Positions 11,461 through 24,267 of a stretch of 64,000 bases of DNA are shown here, piece by piece. How positions within the stretch are numbered: the first letter of the stretch is position 1; every line of letters starts with the position of its first letter. The DNA comes from Sinonovacula constricta (Eukaryota > Mollusca > Bivalvia > Cardiida > Solecurtidae): positions 7,554,573 to 7,618,572 of the forward strand of contig CM017568.1 of the NCBI GenBank assembly GCA_007844125.1, in the 5' to 3' direction. The notes below the pieces were generated by a model that ran no database searches, was not told the DNA's origin, and saw only the letters and a program-made list of their open reading frames with translations. The translations under genes were made by a program, and so were the position numbers.

Positions 11461-11761
11461 CTGGCTTGTCTGTGATGGTAATCATGGCTATGTCGTTTTG
11501 AATACAGACACGCACAGTCTGGCGATTTCCTGCTGACTTTATACTCTAGTTTCACTTACTCATAACATGCTTTGGGTGAATATATCGCTCCAAGTTAATT
11601 TCTGTTACAAGAACTTTTGTTAATGATTTATACATCGTAGCTAATACAAACAATTATATTCAATGTAAACTTGACATACTGATACACAAAGATTCTGAAA
11701 TATTGTAGAACTAGAACCAGATCAGTCAGTTTTATCTAATAGGATTAATTGAAGATCCTCA

Positions 11762-11960
11762 TTACCTGTCATTGCCTAGTGGTTAGAGTAGCTGACTAGT
11801 AATTTCTCAGCCCTCACCATGTGGGTTTGAGTCATTGTTGGGGCAAGAACTGTCATACGAGGTAGCTTTAAAGCTTACCTGCAGTATGCCAGTGTTTTTA
11901 CTCAGATATGAGATTGGGGTCTTCCTCCACCAATAATTAGCTGGACATAATAGAACACTA
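11762..11960 (+). mobile_element. tRNA-derived SINE, family A
   Basis: Box A-like TAGTGGTTAGAGTAG (11778-11792) and box B-like GTGGGTTTGAGTCAT (11821-11835) are followed by GGCAAGAACTGTCATA and the core GGGGTCTTCCTCCACCAA (about 11916-11933), then ttagctggacataatag. It is the most complete head of the family here. Confidence 0.65.
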
Positions 11961-12370
11961 TTTGTTGTCATTATATCAAATATTATAGTAACAAATGCTA
12001 CTTGATCTCGTTGAAATATAACTTATTATTTTTTTAAATGCCTTTTTAAAATATATCTTTAAAACATATTTTAGTTCATAGTCTATACATAAATTTTTAT
12101 GGTCAGGTATTAAAGCTTGTGAAATTTATAAGATTCATTATAGAATAATGAAGAATAAAAATTCACCAATCATGAAGTTCAAAGATTAATGTCGAGTACA
12201 CTTATGAATTCATATATTTGAAAATGCTTCCTAGGTGAGCTAATTAAATCCCGCATTCTCTCTAACTAATGTTACAACTTAAAGAAATTATCAATGTAAT
12301 GTAACTTGCAAAAAATAATAATATGAATAATGAATACTGAATAAAAAAAAGCAAACTTAATTGCAATCTT

Positions 12371-12764
12371 GGTTACCAGAGAGTGTAGACTACTGAAGGG
12401 TATCGCAGTAATGATAATAACTCAAAATTATTTATTGGTTACCAGAGAGTGTAGACTACTGAAGGGTATTGCAGTAACTATAATAACTCAAAATTATTTA
12501 TTGGTTACCAGAGAGTGTAGACTACTGAAGGGTATTGCAGTAACGATAATAACTCAAAATTATTTATTGGTTACCAGAGACTGAGACTACTGAAGGGTAT
12601 TGCAGTAACTATAATAACTCAAAATTATTTATTGGTTACCAGAGAGTGTAGACTACTGAAGGGTATTGCAGTAACTATAATAACTCAAAATTATTTATTG
12701 GTTACCAGAGAGTGTAGACTACTGAAGGGTATTGCAGTAACTATAATAACTCAAAATTATTCAT
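12371..12764 (+). repeat. 66-bp minisatellite, 6 copies
   Basis: Units begin at 12371, 12437, 12503, 12569, about 12634 and about 12700, each starting ggttaccagagagtgtagac. The fourth copy has a 1-bp deletion. Because 66 is a multiple of three and the unit has no stop in one frame, long frames (12369-12584, 12632-12847) arise from the repeat alone. I do not regard them as coding. Confidence 0.92.
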
Positions 12765-14192
12765 TGTCATGTGGAAATAATTCTGATCTGTTGTTTCTTT
12801 TATCCAAATCTTTGGCAGACATGAAAACTTCATGCCAAAAAATGTAGACAAGTGTCAAAATAAATAACTTTAGTCAATATATAATAATTACAATTTAAGA
12901 TCAATACACAGCAACCTCCACCTACTACTATAATTATACTGTGCTACCTGTGCTTTATTGTTGTCTGAGACCAAAACTGATGATGCTCCTTCTGATATCT
13001 GGAAACCTCTGACTATTTTATAAGGCATAAAGAATGGTGCATTTAAACATCTCTGAAATCAGTAGTGTAACTAGGTCAAATCAGCACATGATCAGAGCAA
13101 GTGGCAAGCATGCTCCTCTCCTTACCCAACAAACACACAAATTTGGTGGTTTATCGAGGGGTACAAGTAAATATTTTGCACCTTAAAAATGATTGAGTAA
13201 GACGTCACTGACATATGTGACAAGGTCTGCAGAGTTTTTTAAAGTGGTTTAATGGATTCAGAGTGATTGCTCTGCTGGATGAAAGAAACCACATAAGTGT
13301 CCAAATCAACATTGATTTCAAATGATTCGTGGATAATGTGTGGTGTTTCATATACCTGTTATAAACAGATCACAGTCACTTAAATGTACAGATTATTCTG
13401 TCATTTTCTTCAAACTTTTACAGAAGAAAAATATCCTTTATTTGCATACTTCTTCCCTTGAACTGTATGGTGTAAGTGATCTCTATATAATAGGAATCCT
13501 TCTCTAAAGTCGCCTGGTAGAACTGTCAAAAAACGTGATACCACCAAGTTTGTTTGTGTTATATGTCAGAGGTCAGCAAAGTACTTAGTCATGTGATTGA
13601 GTGGGCGGAGCATTCTGGTATTTGTAGTCATGTTAATTTGAGAACAAGCATACCACCTTTTGAGCTGTATCACAAGGTGTTTAAATGGTATTATTTATGA
13701 GGTTTAATGCCCTGTTGACCTTTCGTGTGACTAAAAATGGTGGTTATAGCCAGTATGGTGACCGATTTGTTTGTTGATAAAGTATTGTATTAATGTATAA
13801 TTAGATAGGTAATGGTCTATGCTATAAGATAACACAGATGAAATAACCACATTATAAAATATAGGTGGTATGTGTCAACCGACCACGTGGCACACTACAT
13901 CCTTAATATTAGAGATGGGAATTTAAAAACTGCAGCAACTCATTGTTATCATGACAGAACACAAGTCAGTCTGCACATCACTTAACAGCAACATTGTCAA
14001 GCACTTATTGCCACATACTGATAATGTTGATGAATAAGGGAGTTGGAGAAACTTCTCCATTCCTGAGAATTGTTTAATTATCATCATGTTACCAAACTTC
14101 TACAGTCTCCTTAATTCTGTGGTGCATTTTAAAACTTTTAACAAGATATTTTGTAAATTTTAAGATGTTTCAGGCAGTTTTAAATCACTTTG

Positions 14193-14886
14193 GTAAATGA
14201 CCACTTTGGTAAATTAATCTTATATAGGGATCAGTCCGGTCGTTTCGGTAAATAGGTAAACATATGGTATAATACCTGATTGAGACGAATTCTTTATGTC
14301 CACATGTGAAAAGATTTTCACACCTCAGCCTGTGACAGATAATTTAATCATTTATTTTTGTATGTATTATGATCAATAGTATCGGTAATGCTTAAAATTA
14401 GGTGGTGTATATTTATGAAATATTGTTGTTATTTCCCGCGTTTGTTGAACTGAAATTTTTCCTCATCCTAGCTGTTTATATTTTTACTTTATAATATAAG
14501 TCTGTAGAAGGCGGCTTCAATTTGTTCGCATGTCAGGGACATGACCTTCCAAATGAATTCATACTTTTCGCCTTTCTATATGCATGCTGTGTGGAGGCCT
14601 TCTTCCCGGTACTTTTATGATATGTTTGTTACAATTTAGTTACTGGTATCAGCAAAGATTAACTTTTCCAAATAGTTATAATATAACTTTAAATTTCTGA
14701 CATTTTCAATAAATAAATGATTAAATGATTAAATTACCTGTCTCGGGCTGAGGTGTGAAAATCTTTTTCACACGCGGACATACCCAATTCTTCGTCTCAA
14801 TCATGTGTTACACTATATGTTTACCTATTTACCGAAACGTCTGGACTAATCCCTTATAAGATCAATTTACCGAAGTGGTCATTTAC
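14193..14886. mobile_element. long-TIR MITE or foldback element
   Basis: The two ends are inverted copies over about 170 bp: 14193-14364 and 14700-14886 on the other strand. Shared landmarks include gtaaatgaccactt, tttcggtaaataggtaaaca, gattgagacga, gattttcacacctcagcc and taatttaatcattta. The arms are roughly 85% alike, with a core of about 335 bp and no coding capacity. The target duplication is not clear because the termini themselves carry repeated ggtaaat motifs. Superfamily unknown. Confidence 0.75.
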
Positions 14887-15302
14887 GGAAATTACCGGTA
14901 CCTGTTCAATCTCAATTGTTAAAAGTTAAAGGTACATACTAAAGTAGATAATGATAACAGGTAAGCTTTATTTTAAATATAAATCAAGACAAATCAATTT
15001 TAAATGTCAATTTTAGGTAATACTGACAAGTCAATATTTCTTTATTTTCCGAGACAAATAAATAAGCAGACAAAAGTTAGTGGAATAACTGTAGTCCTTA
15101 TGTTGGTCATTTAATTCCGTTCGATTTGTCAATAAATTAAATGATAAAAAATCTACTAATCAATCAAGACAAGAAGTACAGGGATTCGTAAATCAGGTGG
15201 CTACACCGTCAACAAAAGATCATTTTTTAAGATGTCAACAAATCCCTGTTTAATATTAACATATTTTATCATAAATACCGATGACAAATTGTGCAGACTT
15301 AC

Positions 15303-15389
15303 CCAAATCAAAATGGTGAAAACGATGACAAGTATACGTAAACAGAGTGTTTTCTGCGATCGATTCATTTTTGTAGTGTTACTGTGCAT
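15303..15389 (-). CDS. tetraspanin, exon 1 (N-terminus and TM1)
   Basis: From ATG at 15389-15387 the exon runs 29 codons to a consensus donor (TGG/GTAAGT). It encodes a short cytosolic N-terminus and a membrane segment, CLRILVIVFTILIW, with the juxtamembrane Cys typical of palmitoylated tetraspanins. Joined in phase 0 to exon 2 at 6733 it gives one continuous first transmembrane helix of usual length, which is the main reason I link the two exons. A second ATG at 15368-15366 would give a 22-codon start; both fit the short N-terminus of the family. No in-frame ATG exists upstream before a stop in the leader. The 5' UTR is expected from 15390 toward 15540. Confidence 0.75.
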
Positions 15390-15463
15390 CAAACATTGCT
15401 TTATCACTAATATTCCATCATAAACTGACTCATCCACAAAACTCAAGTCAGACGCAACAATGT

Positions 15464-15478
15464 CCACTAGATGTCGCC
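15464..15478 (+). promoter_or_regulatory. CTCF-like motif beside tetraspanin exon 1
   Basis: CCACTAGATGTCGCC matches the animal CTCF core (CCASYAGRKGGCRSY) except for T in place of one G. It lies 75 bp upstream of the start codon of the minus-strand gene. Sequence match only. Confidence 0.3.
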
Positions 15479-15540
15479 TTCAAGCGGATGTAAACAATGG
15501 GGCATGCACCACAATTTGTGAGGGTTGTGTTTCCAAAGTT

Positions 15541-16149
15541 AAAATATCGAAAAAATCTTTGTCATGTAGTATTTTGAGACGTTTGAGCTAAAAAGAAAGT
15601 TGATAATAAATTAATTTGAGTTCTGGTCTTTAAAATGCATTTAAGATTTATCCTATATTAGTGGAATCTGTCCTATTCTCAGTTGATTGGAACACCTCGG
15701 CCATTTTTTTTCCGCAACATTAATCAAAGCGCCGAAGGCACTGAATTCGTTTTTATTCGTATAAAGCAAACAAGAAAGAGCACGGATGTGATACATCCAA
15801 CCACCGCATAGAGCATGCCCGTTTAACAAGAAGACGACTTTTCTGAGAACTAATCACTCTCTTACACTGTCGATTCATTTCATTAATATTTAAGTTTAAC
15901 GAACCGTAGCTCTGATGGGAATTGAGCAAATTTACAGTCTTCCATGTTGTTTACTACAACTGCATTGTCAGGATCGGCATTATCGGTTCATTGTGTAAAC
16001 AAGATCTCGTCAAACAGTTGCGAATTTCTAACTATTGGCTGCTACACTATCGATTCCATAAAATGCATTCCACACGACGCACCGATACGCCCATGAAAAG
16101 TATATTTTGTTCTTCTGGCAACTTACATTGCTGAAATTTAATAATAATT

Positions 16150-16187
<38 letters not shown>

Positions 16188-17023
16188 CGACAAAGATTTT
16201 AGACTACAGGCCCGGAAGTTTTCAGCTGGAGGGGGGTGGGAGGGGGGAGCCTTCATTAAATGGTATTACAAACAAAACAGTACTTATTTGCCGCGAAGTC
16301 TTTATTAGATGTTGTACCCGATAAAATACAACTAAAATACAACTATCAGTAATTATTGTACAACAAACAAATAACAAAGAAGTTTGTACTTTCGACACAT
16401 CAAACAAGAAAAGTGTTTATTAAAACTTGGACCAAATTATAATAGATTGTGCACACATTGTCTACCGTCGTATTCCCGTTCACTGCTCATTTGGATTTCA
16501 GAAAAAGAATAAGAAACCATTATTCCAATTGCCAAAGCATATTGTGTTTAAATGTTTAAAATAGCAACATTTTTAGCCAACGAAAACTGCACAAATTATT
16601 AAAGGTTGTATTTAGTAGTTGCCTATATCTAATTTATGTAACAATATTTTATCTGTGTTTGGGGTTTTCGTTCAGGATTTCTTCAGGAAAAATAAAATCA
16701 TTTTTTCAGTCTAATCTTTGATGATTTTCAAGAGTATTTTAATTTTAGGACAGTAAAACTCGTAAATCAACACTAAAATGTTCATTCTTTTCAAATCTAT
16801 AAATAAGACCAGTTGGGATTCCTGCTAATAATAGACATCGACGTGACAGCGTATGACGTGGATGAGCTAAAACATAAGTTGTCACGTAGTTTTAAATAGC
16901 TAACTGTGCAACATGGCTCAGATAAGAAAAAACATGTTTGTGATTGTGGCGTTATGGCTCACTTGTCAGATAGGTGTAGGACATCAATAAACAACATTTT
17001 TCGAGATCTGTTCAGGAATTAAT
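15541..17023. other. upstream region of the tetraspanin gene; no gene seen
   Basis: Intergenic. It contains a (TA)n tract (16155-16193) and a G-rich run (16228-16250, with G6, G3 and G6 blocks). No open frame has protein character. Confidence 0.4.
16155..16193. repeat. (TA)n microsatellite
   Basis: Near-perfect alternating T/A for about 38 bp. Confidence 0.9.
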
Positions 17024-17260
17024 TGTTATGTAAAGTAGTACACCCGCGTTTAGGGTTACGCTAGTCAGGTTAAGGGTTGTTTACCGTTGTGGTTTTGATG
17101 ACGTAGCATTCGCGTAACTGCTTGTACGAAAAGGGATCATGCTAGAAAGTTCATGTGTTTATTCTTAACTGGGTTTCGAGAATGCTCTGGGTTTCGTGAA
17201 TGTTCTAGAAATTCTTTGGGTATATATAAGGGCGTGTTTGCCGATTTAGAGGAAGTTTGG

Positions 17261-17268
17261 ATAAAAAG
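17261..17268. repeat. 8-bp target-site duplication, left copy
   Basis: ATAAAAAG directly precedes the hAT; the identical right copy is at 19652-19659. Confidence 0.85.
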
Positions 17269-19651
17269 TAGGGGTGTAACGATATACCGTACGACGGTAT
17301 ACCGCGGTTCAATATTCACGGTTCGGTTCACGGTTCACTTCTCAAGAATTACGGTACGAACCGTGCAATACAGTTAAGTAAAAATCCTACATTGTGCTAT
17401 TGAGTTCACGTCGAATCGTTGTTGAGTCAGTTGTGGACTATTTTTTTTTACACAGGGAAACGACAAAGTGGATCAAGGTGTAGCACAGTTATGACACTGT
17501 TTGCCGAGATGTAAGCATTCTTGTTTTCAAGAGTAGCTGATCATTCAGAACAGTATTTTGTCATTCTTAATTCTACCATAAGAAGGTTAAATTAGTAAGC
17601 TATATAGTATATCTTGTATCGGCAAAGCGCATTGCGTAAAGCTAATTAGTATTCAATGGCGGTTGTCAAAAACTTGTAATCTCTGTTTAAGAAATCACTG
17701 ATGGAGTCGGACAATCTATATTGCAAAAGAAAAATCCTTTGTAGAGTTTGGCATTATTGATAACATCTCTGGCTCTTGAGACTTTGGCTAATCGGCTGTA
17801 TTGCCGTCATGATGAAACTGTCAAACGATGACAAGAAAACGCCAAAATTAGCGTTTAGTCAAATAGTTTAGATCACCCACCTTATAATCAGAGCAAAGTA
17901 AGTGCCTCTGCATATTGTAGTGAATGAAACTGGTAGCAGAAGCGTTAATTGATGAGCGAGTTAATTTATGCATAGATTGACTCCACCAAATGTACCTGAC
18001 TACAAGGACATAAAATTGGTGCACTTTTGATTTTTGTAGATACAGATCTTGTTTAAATGATGTTTTAAATTATTATCTTCGACTTATAACACAATGCTTG
18101 TTGTTTGTTGTTGTTTTTATTTTTGCTCTGACAAGAATAAATAAACACACGTACCATCCGGAACATGTCCGTCCGAATATATGTACATTTTTCGGTAATT
18201 TGTCGAATAACAATTTGACGAATATGTTGGTACACTCAGTATAAATTTGATGTGACTAATTTAAAATGGTATGCTTTGTACCTTCATGACCAGACTACTA
18301 ATAATGGAGCAGCATTTCTTTGATTTAGAGAGAAACTTGTCTTATTCTGAATCATACGTTGACATTCCGAAAGCAGTTGTAATTGTGATAAGCATACATG
18401 CTCACAGTAATAGGCAAACAATCAATTATATCATACTTTGTCTTAAGCAGTCAACTCGTTTTAAGCAGTGAAATTTAGGCTGTCCGTTTGTTGGCTGCTT
18501 AATACAAGTGTGACTGTAGTAAGAAACTGTTTAAAGCGTTGCTGGTCTTATTCTGGATAAAGGAAGACATTGTCATTTGGTAGGGGGTGTTATGACATTA
18601 TACATTTTGAAAAGAAATGACATTTCAAGCATTATCTTTATATGCTAATCTTTTGATATAAAATAATAAAACAAAGAATTTCTGAAAATTTCCTAGGTGA
18701 TGATGAAAATGAAAGCATGAGCAATGTGAAATCACAAGCACAATTGATGGCATCAATACAGATTGCCTTTTTTAAGCAGAACAATATCTGAATGCTCTGG
18801 CCTCATTAGTAGGACAACAAGATGTTTTTATACCAGGGAACACATTTCCCACTGAAAAGTATGTATTTAACCATATATAAACTATAGATACCATGATTGT
18901 TTTAATGTTAAAGGAAACAGCCTCCTTTGTATAAACTTGACACATACTAAACACCATGTTATAGTAGAAGGACTGTATATATTATACATCTGGCAAAAGT
19001 TGATTAATTTGTAAACACAAGAAAAAACAATAATAAGCACTTATATGTATATTTTCTGATATATGATATATTGAATATCGATCATTTTTGTATTGATACA
19101 CATATCATATTGATGATTCTGACCGATACAGAGCCCTAGTAACAACCTGCCAATATTATTTCTCTAATATTTCATACAAAGCACTAACTACTTACTAGCT
19201 GAATGTGTTGACATTTCATATTGTTATTAAATTTTTATCTTGTTTTTTTTTAAAGTGTACCAAACTGTTGTATTTTTATTTGTGATGGACATTCAGAATT
19301 CAAAAGATGAGAGAAAAAATATTTTAAGAAATATTGTATTACTTTTTATCGTTTAAGACCTAACATTTTAAAGTTTCAGGTGATTCTTACAGTTAAATCA
19401 TTTAATATGTGGATAACCTTTTATGTCATACATTCTGATTATTGACTTATAGACTTACAAGTTCTTAGTTTAAGTAAATAGTTATGCTAACATATTGTTT
19501 AATATTATTCATGGTGTAATATTAAAACTAAGTGATAAGAAAAAAAGTATCATTGGTACCAAAATATTATGTATCGCGATACATATCGTATCGTGTGGTT
19601 TGTATCGCGAAACGTATCTTATCGTGAGGGTAGCGTATCGTTGCACCCCTA
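17269..19651. mobile_element. non-autonomous hAT transposon (2,383 bp)
   Basis: Terminal inverted repeats TAGGGGTGTAACGATA and TAGGGGTGCAACGATA differ at one base and match the common AGGGGTGCAACGATA end of animal hAT (Ac/Charlie-like) elements. The 8-bp target duplication is perfect. Removing the element restores the solo-LTR copy seen at 55 kb. The subterminal regions are rich in variants of tatcg/cgata, likely transposase sites. No transposase-like frame occurs in the AT-rich interior, so it would have moved in trans. Confidence 0.85.
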
Positions 19652-20150
19652 ATAAAAAGTTTGGATAAATGTTTGCTTTAGAGTTTGGACATATAGTTTG
19701 GAAATACTTGCAGCTTCTATATTAGATCTTTCTGTGTTGGAAATTACGTGGACTTACTATATTCTACAGTGATATAAATTTTAAAGTGTTGAATTTGGAA
19801 TTATGTCATTTACATTCGTGTATTGTTCTACCTTTGGATTATTTCAACTCTGCTTATCTACGAGGACATTCTACCGAAAAATCTTCAGGATTATTCGACG
19901 TTGGATTATTAATTGGACTGTTAAAGGGACACTACCTAAAGGGACACACTGTAAGTTAACATTTATTTTGCTTTCTGAAATTTCATCTGATTTATGTGTT
20001 ATTGTTTTATTACGCCATAGATTTAAGTGTTTATTAAAATAAAACATTGTACTAGTTTGTTGCTGGCTAGTTCTTTCTGTTACACCATTTCGTCGTTGAG
20101 TAAACGTGCCATTTTATAAATGAACTTATATAGCGACACCGGTCGTAACA

Positions 20151-21456
<1,306 letters not shown>

Positions 21457-21465
21457 TTATCTATC

Positions 21466-22369
21466 TGTAACATAGGGATCTTAAGGGGGTCCTTGCAATC
21501 ATCTCTGACTCATAAGACAGTGGTGCGGTCCAAATGTTTATTACATCATAAATGGCACATGAGAAGACACACTCTGAAATAGGATAAACATAAAGTTACA
21601 TATCACATATGAGATGTCCATTACAAACATCATAGAATTATGCTAGTACAAAAATGCATGTCCAGTGGCCATACTAATAAAATGGTTCAATACAAAACTT
21701 ATTTAAAAACAATATGACATTATGAAATAACTTGCCATATATTAATACATTCACTCTGACTAGTTCATATGATTATTATAATTTACTACATGACATCTCC
21801 CAATGATTTAGCATCCAAAGGCAATTAAATAAAACAATGACCAGATACAGGTTATACACAAAATAAACCTAACAAACTATGGGTCAAGTGTTACACACTC
21901 TCACTCCTTTGACTTCCAACTGTCCTGGTGCCTGGTGTATGTTACTCTGCAAGTGGTTAATAGGAATTTAACAGCATGCTTTTCTACAGCTAGTATAGAA
22001 CAATGCTGTCATTTGAATTTTCCGAAATACGAAGGTATTTACGAACTACAACACTGTCAAAATTTGCAATTAAAATTCCAGATACTAGTAAAACGCAGCG
22101 GTTATTGCAACTCACAGGCTTTACGGTTTATAGAAATAAATGGAAGACAACTACTAAAATGATACGACGAAATAAAACCTCGAAAACCTGAGGGCGAGCT
22201 GAGCATCAAGCGTCCTCTCTCCAGAAAATCGTGCAACCTGTGTTAATTTCCCGGGCTAAAGCGCAAGGGAAATCACTCCCGTGAAACAGCTCTTCAAAGG
22301 GAAATAACTCATAACCAATGGTCAAGCTACACCAATTTAATAAAAATACGAAATCAGCACCCTATTACA
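21466..22369 (-). repeat. candidate 3' LTR of the Gypsy element
   Basis: On the minus strand a purine-rich tract (GCAGGGGAGGTG, 22381-22370) is immediately followed by TGTAATAGGG, and about 904 bp later the sequence ends in ...CCCTATGTTACA (21466). TG...CA ends plus an adjacent polypurine tract are the hallmarks of a 3' LTR, and the position fits, downstream of the Gypsy coding frames. No second LTR copy exists in the window, so it cannot be confirmed by self-comparison. Confidence 0.5.
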
Positions 22370-22381
22370 CACCTCCCCTGC

Positions 22382-22944
22382 TTTATAAAATAAGCTATGA
22401 CAAACTACCAAATAAATACACACAAAACACATGAAACAACACAATTTAAAAAAATGTCGAATAAGCAATTGCTAAACACTCAAACCACCAAAAGTACAGT
22501 CAATGCAAACTGTCACGTCAGTAAGTCAATACTCGTTTTATCTCGAAATTGCTAAAGCAACTACAGAAATAATATCTACAATAACTACAGTAACATGACT
22601 AGATGCTACTAATACATACTATTAAACACTGAGCTACAGGTATCCTCTAATGTGTATTTACTTATCTTCCACAATCTGTCTCTCAACTTTTTGTAAATGT
22701 GTCCTCACATTTACTCTTTGTATATATACAACTACAACAACAACAACAACAATAATGATAGTTAATATTAATTGGTGTCACAACATGACGTTTTTTCACC
22801 TGTATGGATTAAAATTTGCACAGTTAATCACACTCATTTTTCAAAAAAAATATACTAGCTACAAATTAAAAAATTGTACAACATACTGAATTTATAATAA
22901 TAGTAAAAATAAAAAAGGAAACGAATATAAATATATATTAAATA
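22382..22944 (-). other. 3' noncoding region of the Gypsy element
   Basis: AT-rich spacer between the last Gypsy frame and the polypurine tract, with an (ACA)n stretch near 22733-22750. No coding signal. Confidence 0.45.
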
Positions 22945-23652
22945 TTATTTAACAAAAATGCTAACAACTAGTCTCCGCGCCATATCAGAGTCTATGTTGT
23001 TAAATATACCGGACTCCATTAATTCAGAAAGAGTTTGAAATCTTGCATCCAATGGCCTTGAGATCATGGCATTCATCTGATAGTCTTCATATCTCTTCGG
23101 CGGACGTCTCTCTCTTGTTGACCTCCTTGGCAATGGTCTGGGTGGATTATTCTCTGGCGTGTTTTGAATTCCATTGTCAGCAATGTCTTTCGTTTGAGTC
23201 TTATCCGGATCAATTGATGCTCTACTTTCCTCCATCATGGTGGGCAAATCAGCACTATGTCCTTCACCACTATCCTTTACCATTGCACCTGCCTTTTTAC
23301 TGCTTCTTTAACCTTTTTTTGTCAGAGTGTCCGTCATACATCAATACTTCTTTACTCTGGTTTCTGCCAGAATCGGTAATATTGCTATTAATGGTGTATT
23401 GCTTCTCTGAGGATAATCCTAACGAATCCTCTGGTAAATATACAGAAACAACATCTTCAGTTGGATTATAGTTTCAGGCTCATGGGCGTCCCCTGTGCTA
23501 ATGTCATCCACTAGCAGTACTGTCTCATCCTCTGAACCAATGAGGTCACTGTCCTCCCCTACAGCATCACGCTCCTCTTCCTTCCCACTCTCTCCTGATA
23601 CATCTTTATTTCCACAAACTTCGGTATCTGTGCATGACTCAGGCGCATCCAC
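22945..23652 (-). pseudogene. Gypsy Pol C-terminal tail
   Basis: Two frames (23652-23419 and 23283-22945) hold an acidic stretch with many Glu/Asp/Ser, then a basic segment PRRSTRERRPPKRYEDY. A tail of this kind, RRSxRxRRPPxRY, closes many animal Gypsy Pol proteins after integrase. A frame change separates the pieces. Confidence 0.65.
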
Positions 23653-23655
23653 TGC

Positions 23656-24231
23656 TTACTTCACAATTAGTTCATTATGATGTGCCAACAGGAACAAATG
23701 ATTCCTGTGCAACGTCTTCTCCTTCCAAGATTCGTCTCCTTTTAGTTTGTAAACAGGGATATCTTCTATGAACTGCTCCTTAACCGTATATGTCTCACCC
23801 TCAAACTTATCCGAGATCTTGTGTTTGGAGTCAAAATGTAAACTCATCACTAATACTCTGTCAGCTTAAAAAATCTTTGCTGCTCGTGCTTTCATGTCAT
23901 AATATTTCTTTTGGCGGGCTTTGGCTTTTGTCAAGTGCTCTTCAACTATCTCACGAGTCTTTGTCATTCTGTCTTTCAAATCATCAATGTACTCCTTTGT
24001 TGATCTGATAACTGGTGCATCATGAGCCTTCTCAAAAATTGCATCAATTGGTAGCCTGGGTTTCCGGCCAAACATGAGCTCAAAAGGTGATACTCCTGTC
24101 GAGATGTGTGGTGTACAGTTATAAGCATACACCAAAGAGCTAACATATTTTTTTCCAATTACTTTTCTGATGACTTTCCAAGGTTCCAAGCATTCCCAGT
24201 AATGTTCTGTTGAAGCCTTCCGGGCAAGCAT
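23656..24231 (-). pseudogene. Gypsy integrase, C-terminal half
   Basis: Frame 24231-23866 contains the end of the integrase core and the conserved YNCTPHISTGVSPFELMFGR block, then a Lys/Arg-rich helix. Frame 23850-23656 contains the C-terminal beta-barrel-like part ending LHRNHLFLL. A stop and frameshift lie between them. The catalytic Glu region (EGFNRTLL) lies in another frame just upstream near 24215. Confidence 0.8.
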
Positions 24232-24267
24232 TTCCTTGTGGTTGGTAAACTGATGTGTGGGTCTTCT

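Larger units (their letters stand above)
6734..15302 (-). other. tetraspanin intron 1 (8,569 nt)
   Basis: The intron runs from donor GTAAGT (15302-15297) to acceptor CAG (ending 6734) and joins two exons in phase 0. It is loaded with repeats: the 50-bp array split by a hAT, a 66-bp minisatellite, a long-TIR MITE and two SINE copies. The remaining stretches (8990-10750, 10985-11760, 11960-12370, 12770-14190, 14890-15300) show no gene. Confidence 0.75.
17024..20150 (+). mobile_element. solo-LTR-like repeat, copy 1, interrupted by a hAT
   Basis: Excluding the nested hAT and one copy of its duplication, this is a 736-bp unit beginning TGTTATGTA and ending GGTCGTAACA. These are short TGTTA...TAACA inverted ends as in LTRs. 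It has a TATA-like TATATATAAGG (17221-17231) and, near the end, an AATAAA (about 20038). A second copy of about 710 bp lies at 54993-55702 in the same orientation and is colinear throughout. No gag or pol flanks either copy. Exact 5-bp target duplications are not seen (ttaat versus caatg), so the LTR call is inference from termini and promoter-like elements. Confidence 0.55.

Noticed and set aside
12369..12847. Two 71-codon + strand frames with repeated VTRECRLLKGIAV peptide
   Set aside because: Product of a 66-bp minisatellite whose period is a multiple of three; inside an intron on the opposite strand.
16228..16250. G-quadruplex regulatory element
   Set aside because: Only three clear G-runs and no gene start adjacent; weak evidence.
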